Of a DNA stretch of 64,000 nt, positions 51,924 to 61,861 are shown one piece after another. The DNA is from Gluconobacter roseus NBRC 3990 (GTDB lineage Bacteria; Pseudomonadota; Alphaproteobacteria; Acetobacterales; Acetobacteraceae). The position numbers and the translations under genes were made by a program. The notes under the pieces are model-generated. The model worked only from the letters and a program-made list of their open reading frames with translations. It had not been told where the DNA came from and did not search any database. Location of the stretch: NCBI RefSeq assembly GCF_006538885.1, contig NZ_BJLY01000001.1, forward strand, positions 372,001-436,000, given 5' to 3'. Positions within the stretch are counted from its first letter, which is position 1; each line of letters opens with the position of its first letter.

Positions 51924-54695
51924 ATGTTCGCACGCCTCGCCCGCGCCCTTTTCGGTTCTGCCAACGATCGCACGCTCAAGGCGTATCAGCGCCGTGTGCC
52001 CGAGATCAATGCACTGGAGCCTGCGGTCCAGGCCCTGTCTGACGAGCAGCTCCGGCACAAGACGACCGAGTTCAAGGAGCGGCTGGAAAAGGGCGAAACC
52101 CTCGATGGCCTGCTGCCGGAAGCCTTTGCGGTCTGCCGCGAAGCGTCGCGCCGCGTGCTGGGCAAGCGCCACTTTGATGTGCAGCTGATCGGCGGCATGG
52201 TTCTTCATGCCGGCCGGATCGCGGAAATGCGGACCGGTGAGGGCAAGACCCTTGTCGCGACGCTTGCGGTCTATCTGAATGCGCTGAGCGGCAAAGGCGT
52301 GCATGTCGTCACGGTGAACGATTATCTTGCGCGGCGTGACGCGGAAGAGATGTCCATCCTCTACAGCTTCCTCGGGCTGACGACGGGTGTGATCGTCCCG
52401 AACCTGTCGGATGGAGAGCGTCGTGAGGCTTATGCCGCTGACATCACCTACGGCACGAACAACGAGTTCGGTTTCGACTATCTGCGCGACAACATGAAAT
52501 ATTCGCTCGCCGACATGGTGCAGCGTCCGTTCAACCACGCGATCGTGGATGAGGTGGACAGCATTCTGATCGACGAGGCGCGGACCCCGCTCATTATTTC
52601 CGGTCCTGCGGATGACAGCTCCGACCTGTACCGCTCTGTCGATGATGTGGTCGTGAAGCTCGTGCAGGAGCCGGATGTCTACGACAAGGACGAGAAGCTT
52701 CGCTCTGTCACGCTGACCGAGCATGGTTCCGACCGGATCGAGGCGCTTCTGGCCGAAGCCGGCGTGCTTCAGGAAGGCGGGCTGTACGACATTCATAACG
52801 TCGCCGTCGTTCATCACGTCCAGCAGTCCCTGCGGGCGCATACGCTGTTCACGCGGGACGTGGATTACATCGTACGGGACGGCAAGGTCGTAATCATCGA
52901 CGAGTTCACGGGTCGTATGATGGACGGGCGCCGGTATTCGGATGGTCTGCATCAGGCGCTGGAAGCCAAGGAGCATGTGGAGATCCAGCAGGAGAACCAG
53001 ACGCTCGCCTCCATCACGTTCCAGAACTATTTCCGTCTCTATCCGAAGCTGTCCGGCATGACCGGTACGGCCATGACCGAGGCTGATGAATTCGCGGAAA
53101 TCTATCACCTCGATGTGGTGGAAATTCCGACGAATCTGCCGGTCAAGCGGATTGATACGGATGACGAGGTCTATCTGACGGCGGCCGAGAAATTCAACGC
53201 CGTGGCTGATCTGATCCGGGATATTCACAAGACCGGCCAGCCCATTCTCGTGGGTACGACGTCGATCGAGAATAGCGAATATCTCTCGCATATCCTGACG
53301 CAGCGCGGCATTCCGCATAATGTCCTGAATGCGCGCCAGCATGAGAAGGAAGCGATCATCGTGGCGCAGGCGGGTGCGCCGGGGGCCATTACGATCGCGA
53401 CGAACATGGCGGGCCGTGGAACCGACATCAAACTCGGCGGCAATATCGAGATGCTGGTCAAGGCCAGCACCGAGGGCGTCGAGGACGAGGCGCAGCGTGA
53501 CTCCGTCGAGCAGAATATCCGCGCGATCGTCGAAGAGCATCATGACGAAGTTCACAAGGCGGGCGGTCTGTATGTGATTGGCACGGAGCGGCATGAAAGC
53601 CGCCGCGTGGATAACCAGCTTCGTGGCCGTTCGGGACGTCAGGGTGATCCAGGCAACTCGCGGTTCTTCCTGTCGCTTGAAGACGATCTGATCCGTATTT
53701 TCGCCAGCGACCGCATGGGCGCGATGATGCAGAAGATGGGGCTCAAGGAAGGCGAGGCGATTGTTCATCCCTGGCTGAACAAGGCTCTGGAGAAGGCGCA
53801 GAAACGGGTCGAGGCGCGCAACTTCGACATGCGCAAGAACACGCTCAAATATGACGATGTCATGAATGACCAGCGCAAGGAGGTTTACGCCCAGCGCCGG
53901 GAATACATGGCGACGGACGATCTGTCGGGTGTGATCGCCGAGCTGCGCGAGCATACGATCGAGGATCTGGTGCATGCGCATATTCCCGAGAAATCCTTTG
54001 CCGAGGCCTGGGATACGGAAGGGCTGACGAAGGAAGTCTCCCGCATCCTGAACCTGGATCTGCCGATTGCGGACTGGGCCAAGGAAGACGGGATGGATTC
54101 CGAAGGTGTGATCGAGCGGATCGAGGCGGAAGCCGCGAAGGCGCAGGCAGCACGGACGGCCAATATGGGCCCCGAGCTGATGCGTCTGATCGAGAAGCAG
54201 GTCGTGCTGACGACGTTCGATGCGGTGTGGAAAGAGCATCTGCATGGGCTGGACCAGCTGCGTCAGGGTATTGGTCTGCGGGCTTACGGTCAGCGTGATC
54301 CGCTGAACGAGTACAAGCAGGAAGCCTTCCAGATGTTCACGGCGATGCTGGACGACATGCGCATCCGCGTGACGGAGACGATGTGCCGCATCCAGGCTGT
54401 GTCTGAGCCGCCACCGTTCCCGGTCATCAACACCGAGATGTCCGGTCCGTCCGAGGAGCCTGCGGGACTGTTCGCGCAGGGAACAACGGGAACGGGGGCC
54501 GATATTCCGGCGCCGCAGCCGATGGCGGGTTTTTCGTCTGCTGCTCCTATGCCGCCGCGTCCGCAGCCCGTCCCGACGGGTGTGGAGCCTGATGCGGCGA
54601 CGCTTCAGCGCTGGTATGCGGAGACGCCGCGCAACGCCCTTTGCCCGTGTGGATCGGGTCTGAAGTTCAAACACTGTCATGGCAGGCTCGCCTGA
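51924..54695 (+). CDS. secA: Preprotein translocase ATPase SecA
   Basis: A 923-residue SecA, the motor that pushes unfolded precursor proteins through SecYEG. Walker A lies in [20 protein letters not shown] (near residue 105); [20 protein letters not shown] is the DEAD box; [16 protein letters not shown] precedes the second nucleotide-binding domain with [11 protein letters not shown] and [24 protein letters not shown] zinc motif, [13 protein letters not shown], closes the protein. Start ATG 51924 after AAGG; a 29-residue longer GTG reading is not family-like. It precedes yebC by 34 bases. Confidence 0.98.
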   Translation: MFARLARALFGSANDRTLKAYQRRVPEINALEPAVQALSDEQLRHKTTEFKERLEKGETLDGLLPEAFAVCREASRRVLGKRHFDVQLIGGMVLHAGRIAEMRTGEGKTLVATLAVYLNALSGKGVHVVTVNDYLARRDAEEMSILYSFLGLTTGVIVPNLSDGERREAYAADITYGTNNEFGFDYLRDNMKYSLADMVQRPFNHAIVDEVDSILIDEARTPLIISGPADDSSDLYRSVDDVVVKLVQEPDVYDKDEKLRSVTLTEHGSDRIEALLAEAGVLQEGGLYDIHNVAVVHHVQQSLRAHTLFTRDVDYIVRDGKVVIIDEFTGRMMDGRRYSDGLHQALEAKEHVEIQQENQTLASITFQNYFRLYPKLSGMTGTAMTEADEFAEIYHLDVVEIPTNLPVKRIDTDDEVYLTAAEKFNAVADLIRDIHKTGQPILVGTTSIENSEYLSHILTQRGIPHNVLNARQHEKEAIIVAQAGAPGAITIATNMAGRGTDIKLGGNIEMLVKASTEGVEDEAQRDSVEQNIRAIVEEHHDEVHKAGGLYVIGTERHESRRVDNQLRGRSGRQGDPGNSRFFLSLEDDLIRIFASDRMGAMMQKMGLKEGEAIVHPWLNKALEKAQKRVEARNFDMRKNTLKYDDVMNDQRKEVYAQRREYMATDDLSGVIAELREHTIEDLVHAHIPEKSFAEAWDTEGLTKEVSRILNLDLPIADWAKEDGMDSEGVIERIEAEAAKAQAARTANMGPELMRLIEKQVVLTTFDAVWKEHLHGLDQLRQGIGLRAYGQRDPLNEYKQEAFQMFTAMLDDMRIRVTETMCRIQAVSEPPPFPVINTEMSGPSEEPAGLFAQGTTGTGADIPAPQPMAGFSSAAPMPPRPQPVPTGVEPDAATLQRWYAETPRNALCPCGSGLKFKHCHGRLA

Positions 54696-54729
54696 GCCTC
54701 TGACACGACGATAGAGGAAGGAGCGACCG

Positions 54730-55479
54730 ATGGCCGGTCATTCACAGTTCAAGAACATCATGCACCGCAAGGGTGCGCAGGATGCCAAGCGGGCCAAACA
54801 GTTCGCCAAGGTCCTGCGTGAGATCACGGTTGCGACGCGCTCGGGCCTGCCTGACCCGGCGTCCAACCCGCGTCTGCGTGCGGCGATTTCCATGGCGCGT
54901 GAAGTCAACATGCCCAAGGACAATGTCGAGCGTGCCATCAAGAAGGCCTCCGGTGCTGCCGGTGGCGATGATTATGTGGAAGTGCGTTACGAGGGCTATG
55001 GCCCGGCCGGTGTTGCGCTGATCGTCGAAGGTCTGACGGACAACCGTAATCGGACGGCGGGCGAAGTCCGTGCGGCGTTCTCCAAGCATGGCGGTTCGCT
55101 GGGTGAGACGAACTCGGTGTCCTTCATGTTCCAGCGTCTGGGCGTGATCAGCTACCCGCTGGATGTGGCTTCCGAGGACGAAATGCTGGAAGCCGCGATC
55201 GAAGCCGGTGCGGATAATGCCGAGACGACCGAAGAAGGCCACGAAGTGACCTGCGCGATGGAGAATTTCTTCGCCGTGCGGGATGCGCTTGAGAGCCGTT
55301 TTGGTGAGGCGCAGTCTTCCAAGCTCGACTGGCGTCCGGAAAACAGCGTGACGCTGGACGAGGACAAGGCACGCTCGGTTATGAAGCTGATCGACGTGCT
55401 GGAAGACAGCGATGACATCCAGGCCGTCTATGCAAACTTCGATATTCCCGACGACGTGGCTGAGGCGCTGGCTGCTTGA
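54730..55479 (+). CDS. yebC: YebC/PmpR-family regulatory protein
   Basis: A 249-residue YebC. The N-terminal block is [20 protein letters not shown], followed by [25 protein letters not shown] and [21 protein letters not shown]. It was long called a transcriptional regulator; recent work on relatives links YebC to ribosomes and proline stretches. It is the usual leader of ruvCAB clusters, as here: its TGA overlaps the TTG of ruvC. Confidence 0.97.
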   Translation: MAGHSQFKNIMHRKGAQDAKRAKQFAKVLREITVATRSGLPDPASNPRLRAAISMAREVNMPKDNVERAIKKASGAAGGDDYVEVRYEGYGPAGVALIVEGLTDNRNRTAGEVRAAFSKHGGSLGETNSVSFMFQRLGVISYPLDVASEDEMLEAAIEAGADNAETTEEGHEVTCAMENFFAVRDALESRFGEAQSSKLDWRPENSVTLDEDKARSVMKLIDVLEDSDDIQAVYANFDIPDDVAEALAA

Positions 55480-55982
55480 TCCGTCTGATGGGCATTGACC
55501 CCGGCCTGCGTTTCATGGGCTGGGGCATCATCGACGTGAACGGCAATCACCTGAAGCATGTGGCTTCGGGTGTGATCGGGACCGATGGGTCCGAATCCGT
55601 GCCATTGCGTCTGTGTGAGCTGCATGGCGCGCTGAAAAAGCTGATCCGTGAATATGCTCCGGCCGAGGCGGCCGTTGAGGAGACTTACGTTAACCGCAAC
55701 GGCTCCTCGACGCTCAAGCTCGGCTATGCACGTGGGGTGGCTCTGCTGACACCCGCCTATGAAGGGCTGCCGGTTGCGGAATACGGGGCGATGACAGTCA
55801 AGAAATCCGTTGTCGGGACCGGGTCTGCGACCAAGGAACAGGTGACGATGATGGTGAAGCGGCTTCTGCCGGGCGCTGAGATCCGCAAGGCCGATGCGTC
55901 CGATGCGCTGGCGGTTGCGATCTGTCATGCCCATCACCGGGCAAGTGCGGCCCATGTCGTGGCCGGAAAGCGCATGGCATGA
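55476..55982 (+). CDS. ruvC: Holliday junction endonuclease RuvC
   Basis: A 168-residue resolvase that cuts four-way junctions. The catalytic acids lie in [15 protein letters not shown] (Asp), [19 protein letters not shown] (Glu pair), and [17 protein letters not shown] (Asp). TTG 55476 is the family-consistent start (IRLMGIDPG) and overlaps the yebC stop; ATG 55488 would remove the leading residues of strand one. Coupled to ruvA by a four-base overlap. Confidence 0.96.
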   Translation: MIRLMGIDPGLRFMGWGIIDVNGNHLKHVASGVIGTDGSESVPLRLCELHGALKKLIREYAPAEAAVEETYVNRNGSSTLKLGYARGVALLTPAYEGLPVAEYGAMTVKKSVVGTGSATKEQVTMMVKRLLPGAEIRKADASDALAVAICHAHHRASAAHVVAGKRMA

Positions 55983-56581
55983 TCGGGCAGCTGACCGGAC
56001 TTGTCGGGCAGATCGAAGGCGAGCGCTGCATCGTGGACGTCAATGGTGTGGGGTATGTGGTCTCGGCCTCGATCCGCACGCTGGCGGCGCTGCCGCAGCC
56101 GCCTTCCGTGGCGCGTGTGCTGATCGAGACGATCGTGCGCGAGGATGCGATCCAGCTTTTCGGTTTTGCGACGACGGATGAACGCGACTGGTTCCGGCTG
56201 CTGACGACCGTGCAGGGCGTGGGCGCAAAAGTGGCGCTGGCGATCCTCTCGGCGAACAGTCCGGGTGAGCTTCTGCTGGCCATCAATGCCGGGGACAAGG
56301 GGGCGCTGACGCGTGCGGCCGGTGTCGGGCCGCGTCTGGCGGACCGGATCCTGAGCGAGCTGCGCAACAAGGTCGCGAAAATGCCGGGCGGGGGCGGGAC
56401 CGTATCTGCACCGGGGATCGTTTCGGGGCCTAGTGTCGAGAATGATGCGCTGCTGGCGCTGGCGGGGCTTGGGTTCCGTCGGGCCGAGGCCTGGCCTGTG
56501 CTGAGCAAGGTGCTGGCCGAGAACGAGAATGCGACGCTTGATCTGGCGATCCGGCTGAGCCTGAAGGATCTCGCGCGATGA
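55979..56581 (+). CDS. ruvA: Holliday junction DNA-binding protein RuvA
   Basis: A 200-residue tetramer subunit that holds the junction for RuvB. Domain I is the OB-fold ([20 protein letters not shown]), domain II has the helix-hairpin-helix pairs [19 protein letters not shown] and [19 protein letters not shown], and domain III (about 155-200) contacts RuvB. It overlaps ruvC and ruvB by four bases each. Confidence 0.97.
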   Translation: MIGQLTGLVGQIEGERCIVDVNGVGYVVSASIRTLAALPQPPSVARVLIETIVREDAIQLFGFATTDERDWFRLLTTVQGVGAKVALAILSANSPGELLLAINAGDKGALTRAAGVGPRLADRILSELRNKVAKMPGGGGTVSAPGIVSGPSVENDALLALAGLGFRRAEAWPVLSKVLAENENATLDLAIRLSLKDLAR

Positions 56582-57627
56582 GCGACGACTACCGCGAAAC
56601 CGATCCGGCCCGTCAGCCCGAGGATATGGGTGAGGGCAGTCTGCGGCCTGAAACGCTTGCAGACTTTACGGGCCAGAAGGCCAGCCGCGAAAATCTGGCG
56701 ATCTTTATCGAGGCCGCTCGGGCCCGGAATGAAGCGCTGGATCATGTGCTGCTGCATGGGCCACCGGGGCTGGGTAAAACGACGTTGGCGCAGATCGTGG
56801 CGCGTGAACTGGGTGTGGGGTTTCGGGCGACGTCCGGGCCGGTCATCCAGCGTGCAGGCGATCTGGCGGCGATCCTGACGAATCTCCAGCCGCGCGATGT
56901 GCTGTTCATTGACGAGATCCATCGCCTCCAGCCGGCGATCGAGGAAGTGCTCTATCCGGCGATGGAAGACTTCCAGCTCGATCTGATCATCGGCGAGGGG
57001 CCGGCTGCGCGGTCCGTGCGGATTGATCTGGCGCCGTTTACGCTTGTGGCTGCGACCACACGGGCCGGTCTGCTGGCGACGCCTCTGCGGGACCGGTTCG
57101 GGATTCCGCTGCGGCTGGTGTTCTATACGCCGGAAGAACTTCGGGCGATCGTCTCGCGCGGGGCTCTGAAGCTCGGGATGCGCCTGACGGATGACGGGGC
57201 GGAAGAAATCGCCCGCCGGTCCCGTGGGACGCCGCGTATTGCGGGGCGTTTGCTGCGACGGGTGCGGGATTTTGCGCTGGTGTCGAAGCATGCGGTCGTG
57301 GACCGGGCGCTGGCGGATGCGGCTCTGGGGCGGCTTGAGGTTGATGAACGCGGGCTGGATGCGATGGACCGGCGCTATCTCAAGCGGATTGCCGAGCATC
57401 ATCATGGTGGGCCGGTCGGTGTGGAAACGCTGGCGGCGGGGCTTGCCGAAGCGCGCGATACGCTGGAAGACGTGATCGAGCCCTACCTGATCCAGGAAGG
57501 GCTGGTTCTGAGAACGGCCCGCGGGCGGATGCTGGGTGAGGCGGGATGGCGTCATCTCGGCCTGACGCCGCCGGCGAGTCAGGTGGATCTGCTCTCCTCG
57601 CTGGAGCAGGACGATTCCGCGCCCTGA
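56578..57627 (+). CDS. ruvB: Holliday junction branch-migration ATPase RuvB
   Basis: A 349-residue hexameric AAA+ motor. Walker [18 protein letters not shown] (about 58-74), Walker [26 protein letters not shown], sensor 1 [20 protein letters not shown], and the winged-helix tail with [32 protein letters not shown]. Standard length. Its GTG-free ATG overlaps the ruvA stop. It ends the ruvCAB part; ybgC follows by 52 bases. Confidence 0.98.
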   Translation: MSDDYRETDPARQPEDMGEGSLRPETLADFTGQKASRENLAIFIEAARARNEALDHVLLHGPPGLGKTTLAQIVARELGVGFRATSGPVIQRAGDLAAILTNLQPRDVLFIDEIHRLQPAIEEVLYPAMEDFQLDLIIGEGPAARSVRIDLAPFTLVAATTRAGLLATPLRDRFGIPLRLVFYTPEELRAIVSRGALKLGMRLTDDGAEEIARRSRGTPRIAGRLLRRVRDFALVSKHAVVDRALADAALGRLEVDERGLDAMDRRYLKRIAEHHHGGPVGVETLAAGLAEARDTLEDVIEPYLIQEGLVLRTARGRMLGEAGWRHLGLTPPASQVDLLSSLEQDDSAP

Positions 57628-57679
57628 AAGGCCCTGAACACGGTTCGGGGTCCGGGCGCACCATGACTGGAGAAACAGT

Positions 57680-58105
57680 ATGGCCACGCACAAGATCAGG
57701 TTCCGGGTTTATTACGAAGACACGGATGCGGGCGGTATCGTCTATCACGCGCGCTATCTGGGCTTTGCCGAGCGTGCGCGGAGCGAGGCGATGCGGGATG
57801 CGGATGCGTCCGTCACCGAGCTTCTGAACGATTTCGGACTGGTCTTCGTCGTGCGTCAGGCCGCACTTCGGTATCGCTCGCCGCTCCGACTCGATGACGA
57901 GATGGAAATCGAGACGGCGCTGGAGGCCATGACTCCGACGCGGCTGAAACTTTGTCAGACCGTCCGGAATTATTCCGGGGGTGGCGAAACAGCTACGGTT
58001 ATCGACGTTGAGCTGGCCTGTCTGAACGCTGCGGACATGAAACCTGCCAAAATTCCGCCCCGGTGGCGTGATGCAGTAAGAAAACTGGAGGCAGGAGAGG
58101 TCTGA
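57680..58105 (+). CDS. ybgC: YbgC-type acyl-CoA thioesterase of the tol-pal cluster
   Basis: A 141-residue hot-dog-fold thioesterase. FRVYYEDTDAGGIVYHARYL-GFAERARSEAM holds the catalytic Asp and the YbgC signature. LRYRSPLRLDDEMEIETALE is the second block. YbgC lies at the head of tol-pal operons in many Proteobacteria and hydrolyses short acyl-CoA or interacts with acyl carrier protein. GGAGAAACAGT precedes the ATG. Confidence 0.95.
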   Translation: MATHKIRFRVYYEDTDAGGIVYHARYLGFAERARSEAMRDADASVTELLNDFGLVFVVRQAALRYRSPLRLDDEMEIETALEAMTPTRLKLCQTVRNYSGGGETATVIDVELACLNAADMKPAKIPPRWRDAVRKLEAGEV

Positions 58106-58182
58106 CCCACTTTCCTGTTTCGTCATGAAGTGCAATGGAGAGTCCTGACCCGCAAGGGACAGGATCTGTACAGGAGAGAACA

Positions 58183-58926
58183 GTGGATCATGAGGTAAGT
58201 TCGAGTGCGCTTGGGGCGGTCGGTGCGGCCGGTCTTTCGCCTCTGGACCTGTTCCTGCACGCCTCCATCGTTGTAAAGCTGGTGATGCTGGGTCTGCTGC
58301 TGTGCAGCGCCGGCGTATGGGCGATCATCGCGGAAAAAATCATTCTCATCCGTCGCGTCAACCGTGAGGCGACCGAGTTCGAGGACCGTTTCTGGTCGGG
58401 CGGATCGCTTGACGATCTCTACGAATCCGATGGGGCGCGTCCGACGCATCCGATGGCGGCCGTGTTTGGTGCGGCCATGGGTGAGTGGCGCCGTTCGGCC
58501 CGGATCGGCGGGATCGACCTGTCGCGGGGTGGCGTGCGCGAGCGCGTGGACCGTGCGATCGACATCACCATCATGCGTGAGAACGACCGTCTGACGCGCC
58601 GTCTGATCTTTCTGGCGACGATTGGTCCGGTGGCACCGTTCGTCGGTCTGTTCGGAACGGTCTGGGGCATCATGCATTCCTTCGCGTCCATCGCGCAGAT
58701 GCACAACACGAACCTTTCGGTCGTGGCACCTGGTATTTCCGAAGCCCTGTTCGCCACGGCGATCGGCCTCGTGACGGCCATTCCGGCCTATATCGCCTAT
58801 AACGGTCTGAGCAATTCCTTCGAGAAGTTTGCTGACCGCATGGAAGCCTTCGGCACCGAGTTCGCGGCCATCCTGTCGCGTCAGTCCGAGGAACGTGCGG
58901 ATGATACGACCGGCGGGAAGGCCTGA
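58183..58926 (+). CDS. tolQ: Tol-Pal motor subunit TolQ
   Basis: A 247-residue inner-membrane protein with three helices: about 25-45 ([20 protein letters not shown]), 145-170 ([23 protein letters not shown]) and 180-205 ([27 protein letters not shown]). With TolR it turns the proton gradient into force on TolA and Pal during cell constriction. GTG 58183, six bases after AGGAG, is the likely start; ATG 58135 would add 16 residues without a ribosome site. Confidence 0.96.
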   Translation: MDHEVSSSALGAVGAAGLSPLDLFLHASIVVKLVMLGLLLCSAGVWAIIAEKIILIRRVNREATEFEDRFWSGGSLDDLYESDGARPTHPMAAVFGAAMGEWRRSARIGGIDLSRGGVRERVDRAIDITIMRENDRLTRRLIFLATIGPVAPFVGLFGTVWGIMHSFASIAQMHNTNLSVVAPGISEALFATAIGLVTAIPAYIAYNGLSNSFEKFADRMEAFGTEFAAILSRQSEERADDTTGGKA

Positions 58927-58929
58927 ACC

Positions 58930-59370
58930 ATGGGAATGTCTGCGGGAGGACGGGCTGGAGGTGGCGGACGCCGTAAGCGTCGGCCCGCGTCGGAAATCAA
59001 CGTCACGCCACTGGTGGACGTCATGCTGGTGCTGCTCATCATTTTCATGGTGACAGCGCCGATGCTGACCAGCGGTGTTAATGTGGATCTGCCGAAGACG
59101 GATGCCAGCCCGGTCAATTCGGATTCCAAGCCGATCACCGTGTCCCTGAAAACGGACGGATCGCTCTATCTGGGGGACCAGCCGGTCACGTCCGACCAGC
59201 TGATCGACCAGCTCAAGGCGCAGTCGCAGAATGATCCGACCCATCGTATTTTCGTCCGGGCCGATGCACATATCGACTACGGGCAGGTGATGCAGGTCAT
59301 GGGACAGATTACGTCGGGTGGCTTCACGCATGTTGCGCTTCTCGCGCAGCAGCCCCAGAGCGGCCAGTAA
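58930..59370 (+). CDS. tolR: Tol-Pal motor subunit TolR
   Basis: A 146-residue ExbD/TolR protein. One helix ([22 protein letters not shown]) carries the proton-coupling Asp (LVDVML). The periplasmic part includes [20 protein letters not shown] and [25 protein letters not shown]. Gly/Arg-rich N-terminus ending in [14 protein letters not shown] is family-typical. Three bases separate it from tolQ. Confidence 0.96.
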   Translation: MGMSAGGRAGGGGRRKRRPASEINVTPLVDVMLVLLIIFMVTAPMLTSGVNVDLPKTDASPVNSDSKPITVSLKTDGSLYLGDQPVTSDQLIDQLKAQSQNDPTHRIFVRADAHIDYGQVMQVMGQITSGGFTHVALLAQQPQSGQ

Positions 59371-59382
59371 GAGGCCGCTGCC

Positions 59383-60378
59383 GTGGTGCGTCCACGCCGC
59401 TCTGACAACAGGCGCTTTCGTCATGCGCTTTACGGATCAGCCGCCATTCACCTGGGGCTGATCGCGTATCTGCTTGTGCAGCTTCCACCCGAAAAACCGC
59501 CCGAGCCGCCTGAGCCTCCCACGGTTCAGATGGAATTCGAACAGGCAGGACCACCGACCCATCCGGTCAAGGGCGATCATCCGGCGCCTGCGCCCGCTCC
59601 GGCCCCCGCACCCGTAAAGAACGAGGCCCCTCCCGCCCCGACGCCACCTCTGAAGGCGCCGACGGAAGAGCCGCCTCCGCCACCACCGCCGCCTCAGCCC
59701 GTGCCGCCTCCGCCGGAGACGCCGCCGCAGAAGCTGCCGGACATCAAGCTGCCGCCAAAGATGACGGATGAGTCGCCCGAGCCTGTGCCGGCGTCGCCGC
59801 CCAAGCCGTCACCGCCGTCGAAATCGACGATGGTTGCACCGCCGAGCCCGCAGACGCAGAAGGCCGACAAGCTGCCGGATATGCCGAAATTCTCGCATAT
59901 GACGCAGCCGAATGCGGCGAAGAAAACCGAAGCGGACAGTCATTCGCTGCTGGCGACGCTGGATAATTTCCGCGCTGACCAGAAGCAGACCCATGCGCCG
60001 ACCGCGAAGGCCAACCCGCCGCAGGGTGGTGCGCCGAACGGAGGTGGGGTGCCGAATGGTGACATCACAAAGTCCCTGTCCATGGCGGATCAGAAGGCCA
60101 TCGGTGGGTCCGTGCGCCGCTGCTACACCGAAGACACCGAAGCGCGGAACTATGCGAGCTTTGTCGCGCATATGGTTGTGACCGTTGACGCGACCGGCGA
60201 GGCGCGGATCGTCAAATTTGCGCCTGAAACGGCTGCGAAAATGGCGTCTGACCCGTCCTATCGCGTTCTGGCGGAGCGGGCGCGGGATGCGGTGCTGAGC
60301 CCCACCTGTGCCCATCTGCCGATCCCCTCCAAGATGCTTGGTCAGACGCATGAACTGCGTTTTGTCTTCAGGCCGTAA
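59383..60378 (+). CDS. tolA: TolA-like (TonB-C type) linker protein of the Tol-Pal system
   Basis: A 331-residue protein. A basic start and one helix (AIHLGLIAYLLVQL) anchor it. Residues about 30-160 are a long Pro/Glu/Lys-rich stalk, and about 225-331 is a TolA/TonB-like C-terminal domain with YASFVAHMVVTVDATGEARIVKF and the Cys-containing RRCYTEDTEA and SPTCAHLPIPS. It reaches from the inner membrane to Pal and TolB. Start GTG 59383; the E. coli-type three-helix stalk is replaced by a Pro-rich rod. Confidence 0.88.
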   Translation: MVRPRRSDNRRFRHALYGSAAIHLGLIAYLLVQLPPEKPPEPPEPPTVQMEFEQAGPPTHPVKGDHPAPAPAPAPAPVKNEAPPAPTPPLKAPTEEPPPPPPPPQPVPPPPETPPQKLPDIKLPPKMTDESPEPVPASPPKPSPPSKSTMVAPPSPQTQKADKLPDMPKFSHMTQPNAAKKTEADSHSLLATLDNFRADQKQTHAPTAKANPPQGGAPNGGGVPNGDITKSLSMADQKAIGGSVRRCYTEDTEARNYASFVAHMVVTVDATGEARIVKFAPETAAKMASDPSYRVLAERARDAVLSPTCAHLPIPSKMLGQTHELRFVFRP

Positions 60379-60394
60379 TCCACGAGGAAGTCTC

Positions 60395-61756
60395 ATGTCC
60401 TTCATTCCCGATACCGAAGCCGAGGCCCTGAGCGCGCTGTTCTCGCGCCGCTCCGTTCTGGGAGCCACCGCCGCAGGTGGTTTCCTGGCGACGCCTCTGG
60501 CGGCTTTTGCACAGTCCGGTGCGGCTTCCGGCCCCGGTGAAGCCGAAATTACTGTCGATCAGGCCCGTCAGGAGCCGATCCCCATTGTCATCCCGAATTT
60601 CGGTGCGGGACTGGGTGAGCAGATTTCCGGCGTGATCTCGTCCGATCTGAACGGCACCGGTCTGTTCAAGGTCATGAGCGGCAGTGTACCGCCGGGCTCC
60701 ACGCCGGATTTCAGCGCGCTCAAGGCTCAGGGCGCCCGTGCGGCTGTGGCCGGTCAGGCAATTGGTTCTGGCAGTGTGCGCGTCGAGATGCGTCTGTGGG
60801 ACGTGCTCTCCGGCCAGCAGCTTCAGGGCACGGCCTATACGGCTTCGACGTCCAACTGGCGCCGGATCGCGCATATCATTGCTGACGTGATCTATGAGCG
60901 GATGCTGGGCGAGAAGGGCTATTTCGACACCCGCATCGCCTATATTGCCCGGACCGGCCCGCGCCATCACCAGATCACCCGTCTGGCCCTGATGGATCAG
61001 GATGGCGCCAACGAGCGCATGCTGACGGGCGGCGAGTGGCTGACGCTGACGCCGCGCTTCAACCCGGTGCGCGATCAGATCGCGTTCATGTCCTACGCCA
61101 ACAACCGTCCGCGCGTGTATCTGTTCGATCTGGCCTCTGGCCGTCAGCAGATCCTGGGTGAGTTCGCGGGCATTTCCTTTGCGCCGCGTTTTTCGCCGAC
61201 GGGTGGCTCGGCGGTGCTGTCCGCAACGCGTGGTGGCGGGTCTGACATCTTCGTGGTCGATCTGGCCTCGCGTGCGAAGCGGCAGCTCACCAACTCCAAT
61301 GGCGCGATCGACACCAGCCCGTGCTTCAGCCCGGATGGCAGCCAGATCGTGTTCAACTCCGATCGTGGTGGCAGCCCGCAGCTTTACATCATGAGCGCAT
61401 CCGGCGGGGCGGCAAAGCGGATTTCCTATGGCAGCGGCCAGTATGGATCCCCGGTCTGGTCCCCACGTGGAGACCTGATCGCCTTTACCCGGATCGGTGG
61501 CGGCGGCTTCTCGCTGGGCGTCATGAATCCGGACGGTACAGGCGAGCGTATCCTCACGCAGGGCTTTACGGTAGATGGCGCCACGTTCTGTCCGAACGGT
61601 CGTGTGCTGGCATTCTGCCGTCAGAGCGCATCGGGTGCGGGTGGTGCAGGGTTTGCCTCCGGTATCGGCACGATCGACATCACGGGCTTCAACGAGCGTC
61701 CAATCCGCATTTCCACCGGGGCGTCCGACCCGGCCTGGTCTCCGCGTAACGGATAA
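60395..61756 (+). CDS. tolB: Tol-Pal periplasmic beta-propeller protein TolB
   Basis: A 453-residue TolB. The N-terminal SALFSRRSVLGATAAGGFLA is a signal peptide with a twin-arginine look (SRRSVLG). The mature N-terminal domain (about 50-190) precedes a six-bladed propeller with repeats such as FSPDGSQIVFNSDRGGSPQLY, FSPTGGSAVLSATRGGGSDIF and WSPRGDLIAFTRIGGG. TolB binds Pal and colicin partners. ATG 60395 after GAGGAAG is clear; a longer reading breaks the signal peptide. Confidence 0.95.
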   Translation: MSFIPDTEAEALSALFSRRSVLGATAAGGFLATPLAAFAQSGAASGPGEAEITVDQARQEPIPIVIPNFGAGLGEQISGVISSDLNGTGLFKVMSGSVPPGSTPDFSALKAQGARAAVAGQAIGSGSVRVEMRLWDVLSGQQLQGTAYTASTSNWRRIAHIIADVIYERMLGEKGYFDTRIAYIARTGPRHHQITRLALMDQDGANERMLTGGEWLTLTPRFNPVRDQIAFMSYANNRPRVYLFDLASGRQQILGEFAGISFAPRFSPTGGSAVLSATRGGGSDIFVVDLASRAKRQLTNSNGAIDTSPCFSPDGSQIVFNSDRGGSPQLYIMSASGGAAKRISYGSGQYGSPVWSPRGDLIAFTRIGGGGFSLGVMNPDGTGERILTQGFTVDGATFCPNGRVLAFCRQSASGAGGAGFASGIGTIDITGFNERPIRISTGASDPAWSPRNG

Positions 61757-61796
61757 GGTCATGGTCCGCGCTTCCGGTCCGGGAGCGCGGATTTGC

Positions 61797-61818
61797 AAAA
61801 GGGTAGGGAACCCTTTTT
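61797..61818 (+). terminator. Intrinsic terminator between tolB and the GH32 gene
   Basis: Stem AAAAGGG / CCCTTTT with loop TAGGGAA, followed by a T tract (61814-61818). A stronger 10-bp GC hairpin without a T tract lies just upstream at 61766-61790 (CCGCGCTTCC / GGGAGCGCGG). Together they likely end the tol operon before the GH32 gene. Confidence 0.7.
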
Positions 61819-61861
61819 CCTGTAAGGCGTCGCAAGGACGGTTTTGACAGGAGAATTCCCC

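Noticed and set aside
51912-54680. Long open frame of over 900 codons on the minus strand opposite secA
   Set aside because: It is the antisense of secA. Its translation is rich in Arg, His and Leu with no family pattern, which is expected of GC-rich coding DNA.
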